In this document: in pieces, positions 37,900-49,000 of the stretch
How positions within the stretch are numbered: position 1 is the first letter of the stretch
How the letters are laid out: each line of letters starts with the position of its first letter
Assembly: GCA_016946835.1 (NCBI GenBank)
Contig: JACVTC010000018.1
Location: forward strand, 777,501-841,500
DNA length: 64,000 bases
Source: Neocallimastix lanati (nom. inval.)
Taxonomy: Eukaryota; Neocallimastigomycota; Neocallimastigomycetes; Neocallimastigales; Neocallimastigaceae
Direction of reading: 5' to 3'
The notes under the pieces: model-generated
The model's input: the letters and a program-made list of their open reading frames with translations, nothing else
What the model was told of the DNA's origin: nothing
Database searches by the model: none
Program-made: the position numbers and the translations under genes

Positions 37900-38950
37900 A
37901 TGTTTTTTAAAAATATGAGAAATAAAAATATTTTGATTTTTATTTTGATTATTATTAAATTAATATGTTCTTCTGAAAGTAAAATTTCCAAATGTGAAAA
38001 ACTAATTAAAAAATATCATTCACAAAAAACTAATAGTACTATTGAATATTTTAATTATAATGAATATACTTATAAATTAACATGCAATGAAACATGTAAA
38101 AATCATATATTTAAAGTTTGTAAGAAAGATTTAATAAAATGGTATAAATTAAAAATGAAAATTAATGATTTTGATATAGAAAATCCAAAGACATTTAATG
38201 AAAAAATACAATGGATGAAATTATATGATAATAGTCCTTTGAAAACACAATTAACAGATAAATACTTAGTAAGAGATTGGATAAAAGAAAAAATTGGTGA
38301 AAAATATTTAATACCATTACTAGGGGTTTGGGATTCATTTGATGAAATAAATTTTAATTTATTGCCTAATCAATTTGTCAAAAAGCAAATCATGGTTGTC
38401 AGTTTAATATTATTGTTACAAATAAATCAAAATTAAATATTGAAAAAGCTAAAAAAAAATGAATAAATGGCTAAAAATTAATTTCGCATTTAAATACGGA
38501 TTTGAATTTCAGTATTTGAATATTAAACCAAAAATAATAGCAGAAAAATATATTGAAAATATTAATGGAGATGTTTATGATTACAAAGTTTTTTGTTTTA
38601 ATGGTAAAGCAGAAAGTATACTTGTTATTAATGATAGAAAAACAAAGTTAAAAATGTCTTTTTATGATTTAAATTGGAATAAATTAGATTATATTTATTC
38701 ATTTTCTTTAAATAAAGAAATTGTACCTAAACCAAAAAATTTAAATTTATTAATTGAATTAGCTGAAAAATTAGCTGAAGGTTTTTCTCATGTTAGAGTA
38801 GATTTTTACATTCTTAATGATGGCACTATTAAATTTGGTGAAATGACTTTTAGTTCAGCAAGTGGAATATGTAAGTGGAATCCAATTCAACAAGATAAAA
38901 TATTCGGAGATTTAATTGAACTACCACCCAAAAAAAATTTTTTTTTATAA
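37900..38950 (+). pseudogene. TupA-like ATP-grasp protein with signal peptide, frame disrupted
   Basis: Two frames, 37900-38436 and 38459-38950, together cover a TupA-like ATP-grasp protein (bacterial teichuronopeptide or capsule biosynthesis family). N-terminus: signal peptide (MRNKNILIFILIIIKLICSS), Cys-rich stalk, then the family hallmark NPKTFNEKIQWMKLYDNSPL and LTDKYLVRDWI. The C-terminal half has DYKVFCFNGKAE, HVRVDFYIL and FGEMTFSSASG (metal and ATP-binding end). Relative to the related copy at 41430-41975 and to the family NHG motif, one base is missing at an A-run near 38385 and one at the A-run near 38455. Both sites being A homopolymers, a consensus error in the assembly is an alternative to a real pseudogene. 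Confidence 0.75.
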
Positions 38951-39580
38951 ATTAATTTTACTATTAAATTATAATTTATTAATATTTTTTAAAATGAACA
39001 TTTTTTATTTATTTTCAACAGTATAAACATGTTTTTTAATAATATTGACATAAAAATTTAATAATAATATATTTTATTTGAAATTTTTTATATATTAAAA
39101 ATTACAATAGTTATAATAAATATATTTATAAAAAAAATAAATATTTATTAAAAATTTTAACTATATTTTTTATTTAAAAAAAATAATGGTGTGTCACATA
39201 AATTCATAAATTTTTTATTAAATGTAATTAAAAAAATTAAAATAAAAATTATAATAAAAAATTAGAAAAAATAATAATAAAATTAAAAAAAATAACAAAA
39301 TATTTAGATGAGCAATAAATCCTATTTTAAAAATAAAATACATAAAAATAAAAATTTTTTTATTATGTATGCTTCATGTTTAATATAAAAAAATAAAAAA
39401 AATTTATTAACAATTATTTTTTTGTAGATTACTATTTGATAAAATTATGTTATAAATTAAAAATATAAATCTATATTTTAAGTTTAATTTTTTAAAAAAT
39501 GAAGTAATATACAAAGTTAAATTTTCATTTAAAAATTATTTAATTGTTTAGATTTTAATTATTAATTTTGTGTTTTCCTT
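38951..39580. other. AT-rich intergenic sequence downstream of TupA-like gene
   Basis: The first 100 bases resemble 41976-42080, the 3' flank of the second TupA-like sequence, showing that the duplication included the 3' flank. Nothing else seen. Confidence 0.5.
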
Positions 39581-39843
39581 AACTGAAGAGTAGAGAATAT
39601 TAATCTTTAAAAACTAAAATTTCAATATAATATTGTAGAAATTATTAAATAGTAATTTATTTAAAATAAGAGTCAAAAATAGAAAATATTAAAAAATATC
39701 TTATTATGTTTTAATAATAAAATTGTTAAAAGTAGGAAACTCTTTTTTATTATTATATTAGAATAAAAAATAGTCTATAAGCATAATTTTATACTTTTTT
39801 ATGGTATTTATAGTAAATGTAATATGTGGCTTATTATTACTAT
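39581..39843 (-). repeat. Degenerate primer-site plus LTR-like remnant, family E
   Basis: 39581-39605 (aactgaagagtagagaatattaatc) is a decayed version of the tRNA-Lys primer-site sequence of Copia A, oriented for an element on the minus strand. The following 39606-39843 shares motifs with the repeats at 10590-10790 and 20365-20728. Confidence 0.4.
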
Positions 39844-40035
39844 TTGTTAAACGACAATATTAATGTGTCGAACATACTATCTACTAATCATATTTTACAT
39901 ACAAACAAAATAAGATAAGAATATTACAAATAGTTCATAAAAATGTAGTTAATCTTGTTTTTATATAATAAATAAAAATGCTATATTAATATTATATACT
40001 TTATAAGTGTACTTCTATAATTTTAGTGTTTAAAA

Positions 40036-40063
40036 GATTAAGAGTTTCATCTAACCTCAACTC
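40036..40063 (+). promoter_or_regulatory. Primer-binding site of Copia D (tRNA-Lys(CUU) 5' half)
   Basis: Begins gattaagagtttcatctaac; complementary to the anticodon-loop end of tRNA-Lys(CUU) with one change from Copia A, B and C. Confidence 0.6.
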
Positions 40064-40144
40064 ATATAAAGCTAAGTATTAAAATATATATAGTATAAAA
40101 AATAAATAATAAAATATATTCTTACTAATTAATATCTTAAAATA

Positions 40145-40146
40145 CC

Positions 40147-40174
<28 letters not shown>
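40145..40174. repeat. Poly-A tract in Copia D leader
   Basis: About 30 A residues; a second run at about 40710-40738 is followed by (AT)n. Confidence 0.9.
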
Positions 40175-40177
<3 letters not shown>

Positions 40178-40302
40178 AATTTTTTTAATCAAATTCAACA
40201 TTATACATATATATTTAAAAGATGAAAAACAATTCATTTTTTTTAATTTATATACAAAAAAAAAAACAAAAAAAAGGGCTTACATAGATAAGAAATAAAT
40301 AA

Positions 40303-40442
40303 TGCTATGCTGAAATAGTCAGCTGCAAATAAGAGGTAAATAATGCTATGCTGAAATAGTCAGCAGCAAATAAAAGGTAAATAATGCTATGCTGAAATAG
40401 TCAGCAGCTAATAAAAACGTCACACTGAAAATAGTCAGTGAC
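40303..40442 (+). repeat. Leader hairpin array of Copia D (four units)
   Basis: Three 41-bp units carry gctatgctgaaatagtcagc (hairpin GCTG/CAGC around aaatagt). A fourth, gtcacactgaaaatagtcagtgac, has a near-perfect GTCAC.CTG/CAGTGAC stem. All share the loop-like sequence gaaa(a)tagtc. Confidence 0.8.
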
Positions 40443-40706
40443 AAAACAAAATCTTATTAAAATTTCAATTAAATAATAAGATTTAAAAGGAAATATAATT
40501 CGCGTTATGAACAAATGAATAAACAAATAATTTATCGAATAGAATTTAAAATAAAAATATATATTAAATTAATAATAAATTAAAGGTGAATTTAATTATT
40601 CCTATATAGATATATAAAACAATGAAGAATATTAATATCAAAATTTAAACCAATAATTTAAATACATTAAAATTACCATAATTATTACTTAACCAATTAA
40701 ATTTAA

Positions 40707-40755
<49 letters not shown>

Positions 40756-40958
40756 TATAAGTATTAATCATCCAACAAATCAAATAATAGTATTTCAACC
40801 AATTAAATTAAATAATATAATAAAATAAAACAAACAAACATTCAATATTCAATCACATCATATGCTAACATAAAGTTCTTAAAGACTTAGTAAACGAACA
40901 AAAAAAATTTTTTTATCAAGAAAACATTTATCCAAAAATTCAAAAGGGAGATAACAAT

Positions 40959-41975
40959 ATGAGTAGAAACAGAAACAACATACCTATAACTATTGATGAC
41001 ACAGATGAAACCTTAACAAAAGGTATCACGTTCAATTACTCGGAAAATTTCAATCGTGTTATTGAACTATCTACAGAAAATTACCCCAGCTGGAGAACGA
41101 ACATTCTATATCTACTGATGATTAACAACCTTGAAGGATACGTAATGGAAGAAAAGATAAAGAAACTTAGAAAAAGAAATCTCAGGGATGACCTTGACAA
41201 CTACCTTGAAGACAAGTTTGACCCCAGCCTAGTATACGATAAGAACACATCGTTAAAAGACATAAAAAACGATGTAATGGTAAAATGGATCATTACCAAC
41301 AGCCTAGGAGAGAATACAAAGAAAATAATTGAAGGTAATGGAAAGACAGCTCATCAAATATGGATTACATTAGAAAAGTCCTTCACAATGAGTCCAGAGA
41401 AAAGGAAACTTGAAATTAAAAGCAAAATAAATATAATTGTTAAAAATAAAAAAAATTTAAATATTGAAGAAGCCAAAAAAAAAATTAATAAATGGATGAA
41501 AATTAATTTTGCTTTTAATTATGGATTTGAATTTCAGTATTTGAATATTAAACCAAAAATAATAGCAAAGGAATATATGGAAAACATTGATGGATATTTG
41601 TATGATTATAAAGTATTTTGTTTTAATGGTAAAGCAGAAAGTATAAATGTTTTTAATGATAGAAACACAAAACTAAAAATATCCTTTTATGACTTAAAAT
41701 GGAATAAATTAAATTACTATTATACGTTTCCTTTAAACAAAGAAATAGTACCTAAACCAAAAAATTTAAATTTATTAATTGAATTAGCTGAAAAATTAGC
41801 AGAAGGCTTCGCACATGTTAGAGTAGATTTTTATATACTTAATGATGGCACTATTAAATTTGGTGAAATGACTTTTAGTTCAATGAGTGGAATATCTATA
41901 TGGAAACCTATTCAAAAGGATAAAATATTTGGAGATTTAATTAAATTACCACCAAAAAAGCCATTTGTATTATAA
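40959..41975 (+). CDS. Chimeric frame: Copia gag N-terminus fused to TupA-like ATP-grasp C-terminal half
   Basis: One uninterrupted 338-residue frame. Residues 1 to about 155 are Copia gag (GITFNYSENFNRVIEL, YLLMINNLEGYV, KTAHQIWITLEKSF). From about residue 158 (NIIVKNKKNLNIEEAKKKIN) to the end it is the C-terminal half of a TupA-like protein, close to 38459-38950 (shared EFQYLNIKPKIIA, DYKVFCFNGKAES, KFGEMTFSS). It keeps the ATP-grasp metal-site end (RVDFY, GEMTFSS.SG) but lacks the signal peptide, the Cys stalk and the NPKTFNEK half. The junction lies near 41425. An LTR and leader stand in front, so LTR-driven transcription is conceivable. Without the N-terminal half the ATP-grasp part is unlikely to be a working enzyme. 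It is either a fossil of recombination or a young chimeric gene. Confidence 0.75.
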   Translation: MSRNRNNIPITIDDTDETLTKGITFNYSENFNRVIELSTENYPSWRTNILYLLMINNLEGYVMEEKIKKLRKRNLRDDLDNYLEDKFDPSLVYDKNTSLKDIKNDVMVKWIITNSLGENTKKIIEGNGKTAHQIWITLEKSFTMSPEKRKLEIKSKINIIVKNKKNLNIEEAKKKINKWMKINFAFNYGFEFQYLNIKPKIIAKEYMENIDGYLYDYKVFCFNGKAESINVFNDRNTKLKISFYDLKWNKLNYYYTFPLNKEIVPKPKNLNLLIELAEKLAEGFAHVRVDFYILNDGTIKFGEMTFSSMSGISIWKPIQKDKIFGDLIKLPPKKPFVL

Positions 41976-42929
41976 ATTATTATAATATTATTTATTAATT
42001 TATAATAAATTAATATTTTTTAAAATTAATATATTTTTTATTTAATTTTTCCTGCTTAAATATACTTTTTTATAATGATGAAATGAGTAAATTAATTTAA
42101 ATAAATTTCATATTAATTAATTTAGATATTAAAAATAACAACAAATACAATAAATGTAAATAATATATTTATTTATAATAAAAAAAAAATAATTATTTTT
42201 AATAATTTTTTTATAAATTTATTTCTTATTTATAATTAAATAATTAATAAAAATTATATTCAATGGAACATACATTTTTATTATTAAATACATAATTTTA
42301 TTGTAATAATATATATGAGACTTATAAAATTTTTAAAACAATATTATTTGTATCATAAACTATATAAACTTAATATTAAATTAATATATTCTATTTATTT
42401 GTAAAATATTAATTTTTTATTTTACCATTATTATTTCTAATTTCTTATAATTTCTTGTTATAATTTTTTTTAATTTTAGTTAATTCTGTTTTATAAATAA
42501 ATTTAAGAATTTATAAATAACACTAATATAAAAATATTAAATCATATATTTTTATTAATAATTCAAACTTTTTTAAAAAATAAAATTTTAGTAAAAAGGA
42601 AATATTTATTTAAGATTTTTTATCCAATTAAGAAACTCATTGATTCTTTATTGTTTTTTAGATATATTTATATTTGAAAAATAAATTGAGAAATTTAGTA
42701 ATTAGTTATTAGTACTATTGTCGATTGATTAATAATCAATAAAATAAATATGTAAAATTTAAGAAGTAAACCGAGTTGATAAATAGTAATTGATTGAATA
42801 AGTTCTAATTTAGTGAATTGTTCTATAAATAAATTAAAAAATTACTTAACGGATTTAAAATAATAATTTATTCAATGTAATAAGCTTTATATTAATTAGA
42901 ATGTTTAAATTTAATTTTAATTTTAATAA
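41976..42929. other. AT-rich intergenic sequence
   Basis: Starts with the 3' flank shared with the TupA-like gene at 38951; otherwise nothing recognised. Confidence 0.5.
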
Positions 42930-43281
42930 CCCCAATGATGTGGACTGTTTTTCCAGGTCCATAGAGGGTTGATGGAAAAGGAATAGCCTTTATCAGGTGT
43001 ACTAATTGCAGCCTTCTGTGAATTTGATGATAATCAATGGTTATCCTTTCTAAAGTAGCTTATTGTACGAAGAGAAAAAACTGGAATACTGGAAGACTGT
43101 AGAAAGTGAACTTGATGTTTTATATTGTTTTAAACTGGATATGTAGAAACATTGGAATTGTATAATTAATAATATCATGTAGTTTCTACATATTATCATT
43201 GTAATGAATCTATTGTATTTTTTACTTTGGCATTATTTTGTATATGTATTTTTCTATAGTATTATTTATACTTTCATGTAG
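42930..43281. other. Less AT-rich island of unknown nature
   Basis: Base composition is visibly less AT-biased than the flanks (for example ccaggtccatagagggttga). It contains a perfect 10-bp inverted repeat, atgtagaaac ... gtttctacat, with about 30 bases between the arms (43139-43190). It lies directly upstream of the LINE remnant and could be its 5' region. No protein or RNA family recognised. Confidence 0.35.
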
Positions 43282-43527
43282 CTATTGTAAAATGGAAATG
43301 TAGGAGATAGATTCACTCCAAAGCTTGTGTTTAAGACATTATTTAACGGATGGGAATCTTTTTATAGTCTTTCACTACTAAAATTATTTACATTTTCATT
43401 TCAGTTTATTTATGATTACATTAGAGGAATTTTTTTATTAATCAAAGCTTTACAAATCGAATAGAATTTCAGAAACTCAATTGTTAACAGAAAATACAAA
43501 ATTGAAAAAAAAAAAGATTATTCACAA

Positions 43528-43573
<46 letters not shown>

Positions 43574-44930
43574 AAGAAAAAAAATATTATTCATTATTAC
43601 AAAATTCTTAAGTTGTTCTTTAAACATAATCAATTACTCCACAAAGATAAGATTTTCATATTATTTTTTTTCATATTTTTCTATTTTATTTTTTATATAA
43701 ATATATATATATATATTTTTTTTATATTTATATTTCTTAGTTTTTTGTATTTAGTTTTTATTTGTTTCATTTTTTATTTTGTATTTTTTTAGTTCATTAT
43801 GGAAAAAATATTTCACCTGGTTTCTTGCTGTTATGGAGCATCTATTGACAACACAGGGTTGTTTTTATCCGTGGTATACACTCATAGACTAATACTAAAA
43901 TGAAAGAATTTATTCATTCTAAATGCAAAAAATTCATTAATAATATTTTGTCAGTAAAATGAATTACTAAATTTAATGATAGCTTCTTTAGGATAAAAGT
44001 ATATGCTCCAAATTTCAACTACGAAAAATTAAAAGAAGTATTTGAAAATGCACTATCAGGAGTTAAAATTTCATATAATAGATGTTCTAAATGGAATCAT
44101 AAGTTTTCTTTTCGACATTTAAAACAAAATTTAATATCTAATAACACATCCAATGATATTAACACAGTAAACGTCAGTTCAACAAATTTAGTAAATGTTA
44201 GTAATGCCAATCATGAGCTCATTACTCCCAATATTCCTAATCTTAATTCTCAAAATCCATTTTCACATTCTAACACAGGAAAGTTTTCTTTTTGTCTTAG
44301 TTGGAATACCAACGGATGAACCTTTGTGAAAAGAAGGAGTACTGAGTACTTCAACACAATATTTAAACAATTATTTCTATGTTTTCAGGAAAAAGGTAGA
44401 TATTCATCAGATATTGATCATGCGTTAGTCAATTCAAATTTGTTGGATAAAATACCAAGTGTTTATTTTGTTGATTATCATTCTGTATCTGATCATAAAT
44501 CTCTCGTAATTTATAGTAAGAAAATTACCACAAATGAATCATTTTTGTTACCAAAAAAATTTATAAGATGGGATAGGTATAAATGTCTTGATCAAAAGAA
44601 AAAAATATGTCATCAAAATAAATTTGATATTCATAGTGAAGAAATAGGAAATGAACAACTTTCAATAGATTGTGATATTAAAAAGTTCATTAACACTACT
44701 AATTTGATTGCTAAGGATTTATCAATTACATCTTCAACAGAAATCAGAATAGCGATGTTTAGAATGTCACGAAAAATTTATTGTCTTAACAAGATTAAAC
44801 ACATTAAATACAAACAAATGATTCCAATGAATTTGCTAAAATATTTGACTCGTAAAACTAAATTGTGAATCAGTTCATAAAAAATGTAACAAATTTAGGA
44901 AAAAAAAATATTTATATTGGATTAAATTGG
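43282..44930 (+). mobile_element. LINE (non-LTR retrotransposon) remnant, endonuclease region
   Basis: Upstream frames: LVFKTLFNGWESFYSLSLLK and, after a long poly-A tract, FRIKVYAPNFNYEKLKEVFE, SKWNHKFSFRHLKQNL. Then FSFCLSWNTNG, which resembles the opening of an apurinic-type endonuclease of LINE ORF2, with a stop where W would be expected. From 44326 an open frame (180 aa) has DIDHALVNSNLLDKIPS and YHSVSDHKSL, the SDH motif at the end of the same domain. The central part of the endonuclease is missing by internal deletion, and no reverse transcriptase follows: the copy ends near 44930. A truncated, decayed insertion. Confidence 0.6.
43530..43571. repeat. Poly-A tract
   Basis: About 40 A residues within the LINE remnant region; either a coding Lys run or the tail of an older insertion. 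Confidence 0.85.
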
Positions 44931-45776
44931 ATGTTCATTAGCTCTTAAAAAGGATAGTAGGAAAGTAGGGTTAAATAAAATTAATATATTATATTTAAAA
45001 ATTAAAAATATAATATAAAAGGTTTAAAATAATAAATTTAATTGATTATTTTAATTAATATAAATTAATTATTTATTATCAAACTATAATTTATTAAATA
45101 AGATATGTAATTATTGTTCAAAATTCTTTTCTCTTAAAACCGATAATATTTATATTTATACATGTAAAATAAAAATAAACTTTATTTATAATTATTTAAC
45201 TGAAATCTTCAAATTCAATTATTAATATAAATTAAAATATTTTCTCAAACGTATATTATACTACACTATATTTCTTCGAGAAAATAAAATAATTATTAAA
45301 CATATTCTTTAAATTACTTCTATTTAATATTTCTTTTTTTATATTTCAAATAATTAAAAAAAATAAACATTAATTTTTACATTATTTTATTACAATAATT
45401 AGATATTATTGTATTAAATATAATTAATAATATATAAATAATGTATAATTTATTCTTAAATTATCTTTATTTTTAAATTTATATAACTAAATTTATTAAA
45501 GAATGTGGTGCATTTCGACATAATTTATGTATAATCAGCATAAATATTTGTACAATAAGTATAAATTATGTAATATGCCACAACTTTCAATGTATATTTT
45601 TATTTATTGTATTTTAGCATTAAAAAAATAAAATAAAAACTAAAAAAAAATAATAAATAAAAGAATAAATAAGTTTTCTGTTATGAATTTTATTTTAATT
45701 TTATTTATTTTCAATTATTTAATTAATTTTAATTTTATTATTATATTTTATTATTAAATATTTAATAATAAAACCT
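44931..45776. other. AT-rich spacer with one imperfect inverted repeat
   Basis: No gene. Arms at 45504-45528 (tgtggtgcatttcgacataa...) and 45560-45583 (...ttatgtaatatgccaca) are imperfect reverse complements, about 24 bp each with about 31 bases between. Confidence 0.6.
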
Positions 45777-45979
45777 TTTTAGACACATTAATGTTCATTT
45801 AATTAAATAATAGTTTAATTTATTTATATTATAGATATTTTATTATTCATTAATATATTTTTTATAAAATAGAACTAAAGAAAAACATGTTCATTTAGAA
45901 AGCTTTTATACATGAATATTATTTATTAAACTAATTGATTGGTTAATATAAAATGAAATATAGTAAATATATTTTAACA
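45777..45979 (-). repeat. 3' LTR of Copia B
   Basis: 203 bp; aligns with 51892-52085 except for an indel of about 10 bases near the end and scattered substitutions. Adjoins the ctcctcctc (purine tract, minus strand). Confidence 0.9.
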
Positions 45980-46043
45980 CTCCTCCTCAAATGTAACTTC
46001 GTTTCAATGTTACATTTGTTTAATTTTAACTATATTTTTAGAA

Positions 46044-49000
46044 TTAAAATTTTAAATCCTCAATTTTATATAACAAAGAATTTCTGAATTTTTCCATAAG
46101 GGTGTTGTTTAGATATTTAGTGAATCCATCGGCCAAATTATTTTGAGATTGAATATATTCTAATTTTATAAAATTTTTATTTATTATTTCTCTAATATAA
46201 TGAATTCTTATATCAATATGTTTTGTCTTCGGATTAATGGATTGATTTTTGCTATTGAATATGGCAGCTTTGTTATCTATTTTTATTTTAATACATTTAA
46301 TATTATAATATAATTCTTTCATTAAGTTTAAATACCAAATGCAGTGCTTGCCACATTCACTCAGACTATAATACTCCGATTCTGCAGTAGATGTTGACAC
46401 ACAGTGTTGTAGCTTGGAACACCAGCTAGTTGGTGCATTGCCCATGTTTACTAAAAAACCTGTTGTTGATCTTCTGGTTTCAGTGTCTCCTGCAAAGTCG
46501 GCATCAACAAAGGCTTCTATTCCTAGTTTCCTTGTATAGTTTATCCCGTAACTCGTTGTTCCTTTAAGATATCTTAGTATTCGTACGACATTGTTCCAGT
46601 CTTCCATATTCGGATTATTTGATTTTCGTGCTGCTTTACTTACCGAAAATAGAATATCAGGTCTGGTGCATATAGCAATGTAGAGTAAATTTCCTATTGC
46701 ACTTCGGTAGGTAGTTTGATTAAACTTTATATTTTTAAGTTTGTCGTCCGTAATTGGTTTTGTATTCCTTAATGGTTTTTCATTATTCATATTGAATTTC
46801 TCTAAAACCTCTACAATGTATCTTCTTTGATGCATAAAATATCCATTTTTGTGTTTAACAAATTTTATTCCGATAACGAAATCCACGTCTCCAATTTCTT
46901 TTATTTTATATTTTCTTTTGAAATATTCTTTTATAATTTTAATTTCATTATCTTTTCCAGCGATTAAAATATCGTCAACATAAATACCGACGATACATAA
47001 AATGTTTTTATTTTTACCATTTTTTACATATATACATGGTTCACTTACCATTCTTCTAAGTCCTATTTTAGTTAAGAATTTATTAATTTCTTTATTCCAT
47101 TCTCGTCCGCTTTGTTTCAGACCATATATAGCCTTGTTTAATTTCCAGTATTTTCTATTAAAATCTGGATGACCTTCTGGAGGTTTCATATAAATATTTT
47201 CACTTAACTTGGCATTAAGGTAAGCAGCGTTTATATCGATTTGTTCTATATTAAAATTATTTTGGGCAGCAATTGAAGTTAAAATTCTGATAGAGTCGTG
47301 TTTTAACGTTGGTGCAAAAGTATCATGAAAGTCTATTCCAAGTTCTTGGGTAAAACCTCGTGCTACCAATCTTGCCTTTCTTTTTGTTATCTCGCCATTT
47401 GCATTTCTTTTATATTTGAAAATCCATCGTGAGGAAATTACATTGGCATTTTTGGGTATATATTTAATTGTATTAAATACATTTAAGTTTTTCATATTGC
47501 TTAATTCTTCATTTACTGCATTAATCCACTCTTTTCTATCGATTAAATTTTGAATGTCTTTATAATTTTCTGGTTCTCTTAAGGTATTTGTTGTCTTTCT
47601 TCTTTTGTTATTACTTTCATTTATAATATTCATAGTTCTTTTTTTATTATTGGTCTCGATATTATTTAATTTAAATGAATTGTTATTAGTCAATAAAGTA
47701 TTTATAATTTCGTTTCCATTACGTTGAATATAATTTTTATTGATAATTGTGTTGTCATTTACTCTGCTGCTTTCAATATTATTATTGGTATTGATTGTTT
47801 TATTGACTGTATTATCATTTATTTTATTATTATTATCTTCTATATTTTGGCTATTATTATTATTTTCAATATTATTATTATTAATTCTAATTTTATTATT
47901 AGTATTATTTGTATTATTATTATTACTATTATTTGTATTATTATTATTATTATTATTTATATTATTATTATTGATAAAATTATTATTGGTTATGTCATTA
48001 TTATTAATATTATTATTGTTTATATTATTATTATTATTTGTATTATTATTAATGAAATTATTGTTATGGTTATTATTATTGATATTTTCATTGTTATTGT
48101 TACTATTATTGTTACTGTAATTATTATTTCTTTGTTTTTTGTTATATTTTCTTTTATTCTTAGGATTATTTTTATTGATTATATCTTCGTATATATTTTG
48201 TATATTGCTATTATTTAATATTGGTGAATTATTTAGGATGTTTTTTGAATTAAAAAATTCTTTAGAACCTGGATAATCAATTTTATTTAATCTTTGTTGA
48301 ATATTATGATTAATGTTATATGTATTGGTATCGTATGTATTTTTATTATAGTATGTATTATATGTATTATTTCCCCTGATTTCGTGATCCGGAATAAAAT
48401 TGGAAAATTCAGGTGAGCATTCTTTAAGATAACTGTTTCCAGGATTGGATTCGAAAAAAGCAACAGATCTAGATAGGATTATTTTATTAGTAGTAATATC
48501 TAAAATTTTGTAAGCTGATGGATTTTCAGAGTATAATAGAAAAATCCCTGGTTTAGTATTGTTATCGAATTTAGATCTAAAGACTTTAGGAATAAAGAAA
48601 TAAACTTTGCATCCAAATACTTTAATATTTGAGTAGTTGACCTTTGTTTTGTTAATTATTTCATAAGGTATTTTCATATTTATTCCTTTGTGTGGAATGC
48701 GATTATGTATATAATTAGCAGTAGAAGTAGCATCTTCCCAAAATTGGTGACTAAGTTTAGAGTCATTCAGCATAGCTTTGGCTGAATTAATTAGGGTGCC
48801 ATTGAATCGTTCCACCCTTCCATTTTGTTGTGGGTTATATGGTATAGTTAGCTGATGTTTGATACCATAAGATTTAAAGAATAAATTAAAATTATTATTG
48901 CAAAATTCTGTACCATTATCCGTTCGAATATATATAATTCTAGTATTATACTTATTTTTAATACTTAAAAACCAATTGTAAAATGAGTTAAAGGTGTCGC

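Larger units (their letters stand above)
39844..41430 (+). mobile_element. Copia D: 5' portion only (LTR, primer site, leader, start of gag), joined to a host gene
   Basis: Putative 5' LTR of about 192 bp (39844-40035, starting TGTTAA; left limit inferred by size and the TGTT start). Then the tRNA-Lys-type primer site at 40036-40063, a leader with hairpin units and A tracts, and from 40959 the gag start (TFNYSENFNRVIELSTENYP) like those of A, B and C. The element ends inside gag, where host TupA-like sequence begins. No pol and no 3' LTR are seen. Broken; age cannot be judged without a partner LTR. Confidence 0.75.

Noticed and set aside
47724-48218. Long forward frames of Ile or Leu over the Copia B linker
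   Set aside because: They are antisense readings of the AAT-repeat Asn linker (ATT and TTA codons); simple-sequence shadows, not genes.
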